A DNA stretch of 43,859 nt from Terriglobia bacterium (GTDB taxonomy: Bacteria; Acidobacteriota; Terriglobia; Bryobacterales; Bryobacteraceae): contig JAJPHN010000037.1 of assembly GCA_021325235.1 (NCBI GenBank), positions 1-43,859 of the forward strand. Direction: 5' to 3'. Positions 31,797-38,193 of the stretch are shown piece after piece. Below the pieces are notes generated by a model, which saw only the letters and a list, made by a program, of their open reading frames with translations, ran no database searches and was not told where the DNA came from. Each line of letters begins with the position of its first letter. The stretch's first letter is position 1. The position numbers and the translations under genes were made by a program.

Positions 31797-32449
31797 CCCG
31801 CGACGATCCTCGGCTTGCTATGCGCGGCAGCGGGCTGCACAATCCCTGCGAAATAGCGTAGCCGGCGAGCACGATCCCGAACGGCCCAGACCTGAATGGT
31901 AGCCCACACGATATTACCTTTTCGGTGCAGATAGCGTTTCCGCATCCAGTACGAGTCGCTGGCACCGCTGATGAGTTCCAGCACGTTCTCCCAATCCTGC
32001 TGCACATCGTCTGGGTGCGTGATATCTGCAAATGTCATTTTCTCCAGCTCAGTAGGCGTGTATCCGAGCATTCGCGAAAAGACCGGATTACACACTAAAA
32101 TTTTTCCATCGAGAGCCACTTTGGCCATCCCGTAGCCGGCGAATTGCATCAACGATCGAATTTCGTTGTCGTCCTCAGCTCGGGAGCTCTCGGAGAATCC
32201 AGGTGGTCGGCGTCTTACCTTCTCTTGGGAACATGCCTCACCCAGTCTTTCGATTTCGCTTCGAATTTCGTCTAGGATTTCGGTCCCAGCTGTCAAGCTC
32301 TTGCTCCAAAGCGTTTGCTGCCTCTTCAGCATTTCGCATAACTCGTCTATCCTCTCGTACGGTTTGTCCCCGGTCGGCGTTTTGGCCCGATCGGACCGGC
32401 GTCTCCCTCGCAGCGGAGCGGGCGCCGGCATCTGAATGATGTTCGACAT
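31793..32449 (-). CDS. PAS-domain protein without an enzymatic output domain
   Basis: A 218-residue protein. Residues 1-90 are charged and helical with Ile-Asp-Glu-Leu-Cys and Glu-Ile-Leu-Asp-Glu-Ile-Arg-Ser-Glu. Residues of about 95-205 are a PAS domain with Asn-Pro-Val-Phe-Ser-Arg-Met-Leu-Gly-Tyr, Glu-Leu-Glu-Lys-Met-Thr-Phe and Ile-Thr-His-Pro-Asp-Asp. No kinase, GGDEF, EAL or HTH part follows. PAS domains sense ligands, redox or light and mediate dimerisation. Here the operon lies beside the control region, so a signal-responsive regulatory role is inferred. Confidence 0.8.
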   Translation of the reverse strand: MSNIIQMPAPAPLRGRRRSDRAKTPTGDKPYERIDELCEMLKRQQTLWSKSLTAGTEILDEIRSEIERLGEACSQEKVRRRPPGFSESSRAEDDNEIRSLMQFAGYGMAKVALDGKILVCNPVFSRMLGYTPTELEKMTFADITHPDDVQQDWENVLELISGASDSYWMRKRYLHRKGNIVWATIQVWAVRDRARRLRYFAGIVQPAAAHSKPRIVAG

Positions 32450-32897
32450 CGGCCTGTACGGCCACTTGAGTATTTAGACTCTGCGCTACGATCTGGCGCA
32501 TGGCCGGGTCATTCAAGACCACGGACAAAAAGGCTCGCAGCGACTCGGGATCAGTACGTACCGTACTGAGTATCTCTGGCCACACAGCCAAAAAATTGTT
32601 GACGCTTTGTGGAAAGTCTGTGGATTCAGAGACTTCACTAACATTTTCACGTGAGTGAGCAAGTTTCTTCGCTTCCTCGCCGGCCAGCATCACGAGATCC
32701 CCGCCGAACTCCACGTAATGCTCTATGAACTGGAGCAGCACCTCTTTGATGCCCAGCCCGCGCCGATCCAGAACCTGGATGAAGCGCTTCTTGAGCTCCT
32801 CCTCGGGCCCGGTGAGCGCAAAGGAGATCTGCTCCTTCTTCGGCTTGGCTTTTTTTTTCGCTTCAAATGCAATAAGTTGCGGGGATCTGTTGGACAC
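32238..32897 (-). CDS. putative RHH-type regulator, first gene of the PAS operon
   Basis: A 219-residue protein with a GTG start at 32897. A short basic N-terminus is followed near residues 22-65 by Ile-Ser-Phe-Ala-Leu, then two helices (Glu-Glu-Glu-Leu-Lys-Lys onward and Gly-Ile-Lys-Glu-Val-Leu-Leu-Gln-Phe). This is a possible ribbon-helix-helix fold. The rest is helical with an Arg-rich C-terminus (about 150-219) that overlaps the PAS gene by about 210 bp in another frame. It reads away from the CTAG array, so it may be a repressor. The domain call is tentative. Confidence 0.5.
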   Translation of the reverse strand: MSNRSPQLIAFEAKKKAKPKKEQISFALTGPEEELKKRFIQVLDRRGLGIKEVLLQFIEHYVEFGGDLVMLAGEEAKKLAHSRENVSEVSESTDFPQSVNNFLAVWPEILSTVRTDPESLRAFLSVVLNDPAMRQIVAQSLNTQVAVQADVEHHSDAGARSAARETPVRSGQNADRGQTVREDRRVMRNAEEAANALEQELDSWDRNPRRNSKRNRKTG

Positions 32898-32915
32898 GGG
32901 TGTAAAATTCCCTTG

Positions 32916-32985
32916 ACTAGCGAACTAGTTTGCTAGAAACTAGTTGTATACCGCACTAGCGATACAACAAATGAGCGCACTAGTT
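32916..32985. promoter_or_regulatory. CTAG operator array in the divergent control region
   Basis: ctag occurs at 32917, 32925, 32933, 32940, 32956 and 32980. The steps are 8, 8, 7, 16 and 24, so the sites lie on an approximately 8-bp grid. Five of six are preceded by A; aactagtt occurs twice (32923-32930, 32938-32945). The array lies between the two divergent start codons 32897 and 32971, the last site being just inside the rightward gene. gttgtat (32943-32949) and atacaac (32962-32968) form an inverted repeat within it. RHH repressors often bind such tandem short sites; binding is inferred. Confidence 0.7.
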
Positions 32986-33168
32986 CACCACCCAGATGTA
33001 CCACAGGAAGCACCTACCCCGCCGTACCGTTACCTGCAGGTTCGGTTTCCTATCGAGATCTACAACCGAATCCGAACTCTGGCGTTTGAGCGGGAAACGT
33101 CGCGGCAGGCGATCATCCTCGAGGCCGTCGAGCGCGCACTGAAAAGCTCGTCGAAGGGCGGCCGCTGA
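32971..33168 (+). CDS. ribbon-helix-helix DNA-binding protein
   Basis: A 65-residue protein from ATG 32971; a longer frame from 32944 would run through the control region. It has Tyr-Arg-Tyr-Leu-Gln-Val-Arg-Phe-Pro followed by two helices (Ile-Glu-Ile-Tyr-Asn-Arg-Ile and Ser-Arg-Gln-Ala-Ile-Ile-Leu-Glu-Ala-Val), the ribbon-helix-helix (CopG/Arc) layout. It is the first gene of the rightward early operon and sits on the CTAG array, so autoregulation is likely. It overlaps the next start by one base. Confidence 0.75.
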   Translation: MSALVHHPDVPQEAPTPPYRYLQVRFPIEIYNRIRTLAFERETSRQAIILEAVERALKSSSKGGR

Positions 33169-33554
33169 TGCCGTTCGACGAAGCCTATCCCTGCGACGAC
33201 TGCCGCTGCCGGACCTTTGCCTCTGAGGTCGTCGGCGACTGCCAGGCGCCGAACTGCTGGCGCACGTGGCTGTGCGAAGACTGCGGCTTCGAATGCCAGT
33301 ACTGTCACGAGATCTTCTGTGAACAGCATTCGACCGTCATCTCCGGCGACGACGAATCGAAGCTGCGCTATGCGTGCGACCGCTGCATCGCACGCCGGTT
33401 CGATAGCGAGCTGCTGCTGCACCTGCAGAACATCGCGATTCACGCTCTGAGCTCCGGCTGGGACGTGATCTCGCTTCGAAACCAGAAGGGCATTCTGCAC
33501 CTGATCGCCGAGACGAAGAACCAGGTGCTGCTGGGCGGACGAAAGGCCGCCTGA
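33168..33554 (+). CDS. Cys-rich putative zinc-binding protein
   Basis: A 128-residue protein. The first 80 residues contain thirteen cysteines, including Cys-Asp-Asp-Cys, Cys-Glu-Asp-Cys, Cys-Gln-Tyr-Cys-His and Cys-Asp-Arg-Cys, typical of a multi-zinc module. The C-terminal 45 residues are helix and strand without cysteines. It starts at the overlap TGATG with the RHH gene, indicating coupled translation. No family is recognised. Confidence 0.6.
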   Translation: MPFDEAYPCDDCRCRTFASEVVGDCQAPNCWRTWLCEDCGFECQYCHEIFCEQHSTVISGDDESKLRYACDRCIARRFDSELLLHLQNIAIHALSSGWDVISLRNQKGILHLIAETKNQVLLGGRKAA

Positions 33555-33590
33555 GTTTGCATTACTTACTTCATTCAAAAAGGAAAAACT

Positions 33591-34679
33591 ATGAATCTGC
33601 AATTTAAACGCGCCGTCAAGTACGGTGCCAAAGGACGGCTCGCTTTGATCGGCCCTTCAGGGTCCGGCAAGAGCATGTCCGCACTGAAGGCAGCCCGCCG
33701 CCTGGCTGGTCCGAACGGGCGAGTCGCTTGCATCGATACCGAGCATGGCTCGCTTTCGAAGTATGCCGACTTGTTCGAGTTCGACGTCATTGAGCTGAAC
33801 AACTACTCGCCCGAGAACTTCTTCGCCGCTTTCGATGCGGCCGAGCAGGCTGGCTACGACGTGATTGTGATCGATTCGATGTCCCACTTCTGGATGGGTG
33901 CCGGAGGCGCGCTCGAGTACGTCGATATGGCGCGCAAACGATCGGGATCACGCGATGACATGGCCGGTTGGAAGGACTTTCGTCCGGTTGAACGGCAGAT
34001 GCTCGAGCGCATGATCGGATCGCCGATGCACGTCATCGTCACCATGCGCACGAAGACTGCGTATGAGGAACAGATCAACGAGCGGACCGGCAAGAAGCAG
34101 CGCGTGAAAATCGGCCTGGCGCCGGTGCAGCGCGAAGGCCTCGAGTACGAATTCGATTTCGTGGGCCTGATGAACGAAGACAACGAACTGATCACGGACA
34201 AAACTCGCTGCCCGGCGTACGCCGGCAAAGTCATTGCCAAGCCGAGCGAAAAGGACTTCGACGCGTTTGCCGAGTGGCTAAAAGGCGAAGAGCGCGCGCA
34301 AGCGCCAGCCGCGGCACCGATCGAGCACCCGCAGCCATCTGCCAAACCTGCGCCGGCGAGTGCTCCGGCAGCGGCCGCCAACTCTGAAGTACCCGAGCTG
34401 GTCCAGGATCTCTGGAAGCAAATGAGCGATAAGCCCGGCTTCGCACGAGTATTCGGCGGTTTCCTGCAGACGTTTCAGCGCCTGCTCGGCGAAGAAGCCG
34501 GCAACGAGGCATTTAACCAGGTGCTCGGACTGCATGGCGTCGACAGCTGGCAACACTTCAAGGGCATGCAGGCCGCGCGCCGCTGCGTGCTGGCACTGTA
34601 CAACAAAGCCCTCGAGCTGAGCGAAGGCAGTCAGCTCGATCTGTACGCCGAGAGCGTTTCTGAGCGAGGTGCGGCATGA
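33591..34679 (+). CDS. RecA-like AAA ATPase, Sak4-like recombinase
   Basis: A 362-residue protein. Walker A Gly-Pro-Ser-Gly-Ser-Gly-Lys-Ser at 21-28 follows Leu-Ala-Leu-Ile; Val-Ile-Val-Ile-Asp-Ser with Met-Ser-His-Phe-Trp near 90-101 is Walker B. Gly-Arg-Val-Ala-Cys-Ile-Asp-Thr-Glu and Ile-Val-Thr-Met-Arg-Thr-Lys also fit Sak4-like phage ATPases that aid single-strand annealing. A Pro/Ala-rich linker (235-265) and a helical C-terminal domain follow. It is coupled to the Gp157 gene by a 4-bp overlap. Confidence 0.75.
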   Translation: MNLQFKRAVKYGAKGRLALIGPSGSGKSMSALKAARRLAGPNGRVACIDTEHGSLSKYADLFEFDVIELNNYSPENFFAAFDAAEQAGYDVIVIDSMSHFWMGAGGALEYVDMARKRSGSRDDMAGWKDFRPVERQMLERMIGSPMHVIVTMRTKTAYEEQINERTGKKQRVKIGLAPVQREGLEYEFDFVGLMNEDNELITDKTRCPAYAGKVIAKPSEKDFDAFAEWLKGEERAQAPAAAPIEHPQPSAKPAPASAPAAAANSEVPELVQDLWKQMSDKPGFARVFGGFLQTFQRLLGEEAGNEAFNQVLGLHGVDSWQHFKGMQAARRCVLALYNKALELSEGSQLDLYAESVSERGAA

Positions 34680-35314
34680 GCGCCGCCCTTGCACCGCGGG
34701 CGCCATCGCTGTTTGAGCTCGAGCACGAGCTCGAGTCGCTGCTCGATACGGAAGCGCTGGTCACCCCGGAACAGGAGGCCGAATTTCGTCGGGAACTCGC
34801 CTCTGCGCTCGAGGCTTCCGTCGAGAAGCGCGACCGTGTGTACGCCTTCCTGCGTCACTGCGAACTGCAGGCCGAGAACTGTGACGCCGAGATCGCGCGC
34901 TTATCCGAGCGCAAGCGCACCTTCGAAGCAGCCCACAAGCGCATGCGCCAGTACGTGCAGAGCGTGATCGAGTCGCTCGGCACGGATGCCAAAGGCAAGC
35001 CGAAGAAGTTGGAAGGCAAGACCGTCACGTTCTCGTTGCGCGCGAGACCGGCATCGGTCGAGATCACCGACGAGTTGCTCGTGCCCGAGGAATACAAATC
35101 AGTCGTCGTGAAGCTACCGCTCGAGGCCTGGCAGCTCATCTGCGACGAATTCGAAAACGACGAGGATGATCCGGTTTGGCACGACCTGAAAAAGGCCAGC
35201 GAGTCGGCCAGCTGCACGGTGAGCAAGACTGCGATCCGGGAAGCGATCGAAAGCGGCGTCGATGTGCCGGGTGCAGACCTGGCGATCGGCGGACACACGT
35301 TGGTAGTCAAATGA
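34676..35314 (+). CDS. Siphovirus Gp157-family protein
   Basis: A 212-residue protein. The first 110 residues are a long coiled coil (Leu-Glu-His-Glu-Leu-Glu-Ser, then Ala-Glu-Ile-Ala-Arg-Leu-Ser-Glu-Arg-Lys). Next come Lys-Lys-Leu-Glu-Gly-Lys-Thr-Val-Thr-Phe-Ser-Leu-Arg and Ser-Val-Glu-Ile-Thr-Asp, then the C-terminal Lys-Thr-Ala-Ile-Arg-Glu-Ala-Ile-Glu-Ser-Gly. This is the Gp157 family of phage recombination modules. It sits beside the RecA-like ATPase, as commonly seen. Confidence 0.8.
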   Translation: MSAALAPRAPSLFELEHELESLLDTEALVTPEQEAEFRRELASALEASVEKRDRVYAFLRHCELQAENCDAEIARLSERKRTFEAAHKRMRQYVQSVIESLGTDAKGKPKKLEGKTVTFSLRARPASVEITDELLVPEEYKSVVVKLPLEAWQLICDEFENDEDDPVWHDLKKASESASCTVSKTAIREAIESGVDVPGADLAIGGHTLVVK

Positions 35315-35463
35315 GACTCGCCTTCCTGAGCACTCACCCGCGTTTCCGGCCGGTGTTCGTCCATCGGTTCCTTTTCCGCCGCGCCAGCCTGCTGCGCGCC
35401 GGCGGTTTCCCGGGAGCGCGGATGAGTTTTCAGGAAGGCCGAAAGGGTAGAGATGTTTTCTGA
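35311..35463 (+). CDS. small basic hypothetical protein
   Basis: A 50-residue frame from ATG 35311 that overlaps the Gp157 stop by 4 bp (ATGA) and overlaps the next gene by 11 bp. It is rich in Arg and Phe. The tight coupling supports expression, but sequence quality is only moderate and no family is recognised; it may be a non-functional bridge. Confidence 0.35.
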   Translation: MRLAFLSTHPRFRPVFVHRFLFRRASLLRAGGFPGARMSFQEGRKGRDVF

Positions 35464-36031
35464 TCAGGTCATTTTTCGTGACGCTGTAATTGACTCGATC
35501 CACTGCAAAACGCAGGACGGCAAAGTGCAGAGCCGCATTCTCGCGCACGTGTCGCTCTCGCAGGAAGCAGCCGAGGTTCTGGGCGTGAAGTCGCTTGTCT
35601 TCGCAGAGAACGGCACGCCTAAGGAAGGGTTTCACTCACTGGCGCTCGACACCGGCTGCGCTGCGTTCCGGGCCCTCTTTGAGCACCCCGAGCTGAAGCA
35701 GTCCTTCGAGATCGCGACCGGCGACTCAACGGATTCATACGTCGTGCAGCGAATGGAGGAGGGCCGGCTGAAGCTGAAGCTGCGCCTGAACTACCACGGC
35801 GATCCGCATCCAGCGATCGCGTTCATCAACTCCGTAGGAAATGCGGAATCGAAGCTGAAAATCATTCCGCTCCAGGGCGAACTATCCGAAGACAACGATG
35901 AAGATGAAGCCCGCCCGAGGAAGAACCACGAGTATCCGCCCGAGGAGCAAATGGTGATGTCGGCCGATGCCGTGCGCCAGCGCATCATCACGCATCGCGG
36001 GCGCGGCAAGCAGGCGAGCGGAGCCAGGTAG
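35453..36031 (+). CDS. hypothetical protein of the recombination module
   Basis: A 192-residue protein. The first 140 residues are beta-rich, with Val-Gln-Ser-Arg-Ile-Leu-Ala-His-Val and Lys-Leu-Lys-Leu-Arg-Leu-Asn. The C-terminal 45 residues are acidic then basic (Asp-Glu-Asp-Glu-Ala-Arg onward). It follows the RecA-like ATPase and Gp157, so a single-strand-binding or recombination-accessory role is possible, but no family motif is recognised. Confidence 0.55.
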   Translation: MFSDQVIFRDAVIDSIHCKTQDGKVQSRILAHVSLSQEAAEVLGVKSLVFAENGTPKEGFHSLALDTGCAAFRALFEHPELKQSFEIATGDSTDSYVVQRMEEGRLKLKLRLNYHGDPHPAIAFINSVGNAESKLKIIPLQGELSEDNDEDEARPRKNHEYPPEEQMVMSADAVRQRIITHRGRGKQASGAR

Positions 36032-36219
36032 TGTTCTGCCGGCACAGTTTCGGATGGCCGCGGCGCGTCGACGGCCGCGACATTCAAACCTGCACTCGTT
36101 GCAGTGCAGTGCGGATCAGCAAAATTCAATTCGAAAGAAAGGACGAGCGTGATGAACCAGGTCTTGCGCGACTCGAGGAATCACTACCTGCTCGAAAGAA
36201 TCGATTCGCTGCGGTTTGA
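36031..36219 (+). CDS. small zinc-ribbon protein
   Basis: A 62-residue protein with a GTG start that overlaps the previous stop (TAGTG). It has Cys3-Arg-His, Trp-Pro-Arg-Arg, Gly-Arg-Asp and Cys-Thr-Arg-Cys, then Ile-Gln-Phe, the form of a common small phage zinc-ribbon protein. The last 20 residues overlap the next gene in another frame and may be less reliable. Confidence 0.6.
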   Translation: MFCRHSFGWPRRVDGRDIQTCTRCSAVRISKIQFERKDERDEPGLARLEESLPARKNRFAAV

Positions 36220-36364
36220 AAACCGGATCATACACGAGAGCAACCGCACGCTCGAGGCGCGCTGTGCAACGCTGCGCCGTTGGGTCTGTGTGCTCGGCGT
36301 GAGCGCTGGATTGTCGGTTGCCGCCCTGGCCGGCCTGGTGGCCGCCGGAGGTGCGCTGCGATGA
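36152..36364 (+). CDS. coiled-coil single-pass membrane protein
   Basis: A 70-residue protein from ATG 36152. A charged coiled coil (residues 5-40) is followed by one hydrophobic segment (45-66) and ends Gly-Ala-Leu-Arg. It lies in the early operon and overlaps the next start by 4 bp. No family is recognised; the topology would place the N-terminal coiled coil in the cytoplasm. Confidence 0.5.
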   Translation: MNQVLRDSRNHYLLERIDSLRFENRIIHESNRTLEARCATLRRWVCVLGVSAGLSVAALAGLVAAGGALR

Positions 36365-36606
36365 TCGCCGGTACCAAACAAGCCCTCGAGCGGGCGTGGC
36401 ACGCCGGCGCCGATCGGCTGCATGGCGCACCGCTGCCACCGGGTTTGAAGCCGCGGCCGACGATGTACGAGCTGAAGGCCGTCGACAGCAAAGGCCGCGT
36501 CTACTTTCGGCGGGAACTGCACTGGTCCGCTTACATCGAAGCCGTGACGTACTGGCAGCAGCTCGGGACACCGAATCGAACGCTGGTTGCGGAGGACGCC
36601 GCATGA
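36361..36606 (+). CDS. small hypothetical protein
   Basis: An 81-residue protein from ATG 36361. It has Arg-Ala-Trp-His-Ala-Gly-Ala, then Met-Tyr-Glu-Leu-Lys-Ala-Val-Asp-Ser-Lys-Gly-Arg and Arg-Arg-Glu-Leu-His-Trp, a mixed alpha/beta pattern. It overlaps both neighbours by 4 bp. I cannot name it; it is part of the early operon's series of small proteins. Confidence 0.55.
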   Translation: MIAGTKQALERAWHAGADRLHGAPLPPGLKPRPTMYELKAVDSKGRVYFRRELHWSAYIEAVTYWQQLGTPNRTLVAEDAA

Positions 36607-37031
36607 TCGACTACGCCGAAGTGTTGGCCGATCTCGAGGAGCGTGCCCAGCGCTTGCAGGGTGTGATCTCGAGCATTCGAGAGCTGATGGAAATGCCGGA
36701 TGCACAGCCGCCCGCGCCAGTCCCCCAACGGAAGAAACCGGGGCCGAAGGAGAAGGTGAAAGCAAAGGTCGCGCGGCAGATTTCGAGGCCGGCAAGCAAG
36801 GGGCCACGCACCGGCATGACCATTCGCGAAGCGATCCGCACCGTCGCAGCCGAGCATCCGGGCACATCGATCGAAGTGGCCGATCGCGTTCAGAAGATCC
36901 TGCCCGAAGCGAATCGCAACAGCATTTCAGCCCAGATCGGCCAGCTCGTCACGGAGGGGCATTTGCGGAAAGACGATCGGCTGATCGTTCACCTGGCGGC
37001 GAATGGTACCGCGGCGGGAGCGAGAGCATGA
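36603..37031 (+). CDS. putative winged-helix DNA-binding protein
   Basis: A 142-residue protein. A helical N-terminus (1-35) and a Pro/Lys-rich linker (38-68) precede a region with Met-Thr-Ile-Arg-Glu-Ala-Ile-Arg, Val-Ala-Asp-Arg-Val, Ser-Ile-Ser-Ala-Gln-Ile-Gly-Gln-Leu-Val and Gly-His-Leu-Arg-Lys-Asp-Asp. This is compatible with a winged helix. A regulatory role in the early operon is inferred. Confidence 0.55.
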   Translation: MIDYAEVLADLEERAQRLQGVISSIRELMEMPDAQPPAPVPQRKKPGPKEKVKAKVARQISRPASKGPRTGMTIREAIRTVAAEHPGTSIEVADRVQKILPEANRNSISAQIGQLVTEGHLRKDDRLIVHLAANGTAAGARA

Positions 37032-37249
37032 ACCTGCCGCCTGTCGAAGATCGTTTGCGCCGGATTCTCGAGCTGACAGCCGAGGAGAGCCGGAAGTGCA
37101 AAGCCTGTGGCGCGCTGCTGTTTTTCGTGCGCCACTGCAACGGCAAGCTGGCGCCCTATACCGCCGATGGCGTGAATCACTTCGTGAACTGCCCATCAGC
37201 GGAACGATTCCGGAAAGGAGCCCCGCATGCCGCGTCAGCTTCGGCTTGA
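37028..37249 (+). CDS. small zinc-binding protein
   Basis: A 73-residue protein overlapping the previous stop by 4 bp. Cys-Lys-Ala-Cys at 24-27 and later His and Cys (Val-Asn-His-Phe-Val-Asn-Cys) suggest one zinc ion, with Tyr-Thr-Ala-Asp-Gly between. Similar small proteins with a Cys-x-x-Cys, Gly-x-x-x-Pro and His-Phe-x-x-Cys pattern occur in other prophages. Its end overlaps the next gene by 23 bp. Confidence 0.6.
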   Translation: MNLPPVEDRLRRILELTAEESRKCKACGALLFFVRHCNGKLAPYTADGVNHFVNCPSAERFRKGAPHAASASA

Positions 37250-37445
37250 GCCTTCCGACTCCTGCCTGCAACCTACCGGATTTTCCTCGCTCATCGTCAC
37301 GCGCGCGCAGATCCCGGCCGATCTCAGCGATGCCGACAAGCAGATCCTGCGCGCGAATCTCGAGATCAACTGCGAGGGCCGGAGCTTCTTTTTCCGCGAC
37401 TGCGAGGACGTGCGGCGCGTGCTGCGGATGAGGTCGAAGCCATGA
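37227..37445 (+). CDS. small hypothetical protein
   Basis: A 72-residue protein from ATG 37227. The middle (Ser-Asp-Ala-Asp-Lys-Gln-Ile-Leu-Arg-Ala-Asn-Leu-Glu) is helical and the end has Phe-Phe-Phe-Arg-Asp-Cys. It is coupled to both neighbours. No family is recognised. Confidence 0.5.
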   Translation: MPRQLRLEPSDSCLQPTGFSSLIVTRAQIPADLSDADKQILRANLEINCEGRSFFFRDCEDVRRVLRMRSKP

Positions 37446-37708
37446 ACCAGTGCCGCTTCTGCGGGTGCACAGACAACAACGCGTGCGTCGACATGGAAAC
37501 CGGTATGACGTGCGGCTGGGCCACTGCTGACGTTTGCACGTTCTGTAGCGAGCACGACCCCGTCGCTGACTTCGTGCTGCAGGCCCGGTTCGCGCATCTG
37601 CTGGCGGAACGAACGATACCGGAGTTCACGGCCGAAGAACACGCACGCGCAGCGCGCTTATATCAAGACCTCACGCTTGAAACTACCTCGCTCGGAGTCG
37701 TGCAGTGA
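37442..37708 (+). CDS. small Cys-rich protein
   Basis: An 88-residue protein. The start Cys-Arg-Phe-Cys-Gly-Cys, then Cys15, Cys25 and Cys32-Thr-Phe-Cys35, gives a zinc-ribbon-like module. The C-terminal half is helical, with Phe-Thr-Ala-Glu-Glu-His-Ala-Arg. It is coupled to the neighbouring genes by 4-bp overlaps. Such proteins are frequent in phages but not assigned a role. Confidence 0.6.
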   Translation: MNQCRFCGCTDNNACVDMETGMTCGWATADVCTFCSEHDPVADFVLQARFAHLLAERTIPEFTAEEHARAARLYQDLTLETTSLGVVQ

Positions 37709-38193
37709 AACACCCACCGTCGCCGGCGAAACTGCTGGAAGCCGAGGTCACAAAGCAAATCCGCGGATTTATGGAGTTCCGCGGCTGGCGCGCTATACGC
37801 ATGCAGCGTACCGTCGTGCCTGGCGCGTTCCAGAGCGGTGAGCCGGGCATTCCGGACTTTCTGTTCATCCGCTACCTTCCGACCGAGTTCAGCGGCCTCT
37901 CAGTCGCCTGCTGGGTCGAGATGAAACGCGCCAAGTATGGCAAGCTCAGCGAGGACCAGAAGCGCTGGCGCGATCGAGAAACGCACCGCGGCGCCGTTGT
38001 TCTGAAGGCGGACAACATCGCTGATTTTGCCGACCAGTACGAAGAGTTGTTCGGTTGGCTGCACACAGAAACGTGGGTGCAGGGCCAGCAGCAGATCAGT
38101 TTTGAACAGGCCGGTGATTTGCAGCGCCTGAATCAATCCCTTGGGAAAGGAGGCCCGGCGATTTGCCAAACCGAATCCTGCGCGAAGGGATAA
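37705..38193 (+). CDS. VRR-NUC nuclease
   Basis: A 162-residue protein with a GTG start. It has the PD-(D/E)xK core in VRR-NUC form: Gly-Glu-Pro-Gly-Ile-Pro-Asp (Asp51) and Trp-Val-Glu-Met-Lys (Glu72, Lys74), preceded by a helix with Glu-Val-Thr-Lys-Gln-Ile and followed by Gln-Lys-Arg-Trp. It probably acts as a structure-specific or Holliday-junction endonuclease in phage replication and recombination. It overlaps the replication gene by 31 bp. Confidence 0.8.
   Translation: MKHPPSPAKLLEAEVTKQIRGFMEFRGWRAIRMQRTVVPGAFQSGEPGIPDFLFIRYLPTEFSGLSVACWVEMKRAKYGKLSEDQKRWRDRETHRGAVVLKADNIADFADQYEELFGWLHTETWVQGQQQISFEQAGDLQRLNQSLGKGGPAICQTESCAKG

Noticed and set aside
32913-32952. A sigma70 promoter for the rightward operon using ttgact and tatacc
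   Set aside because: The spacing of the two boxes is far too long, and no other pair fits well, so I did not assign a promoter in the CTAG region.
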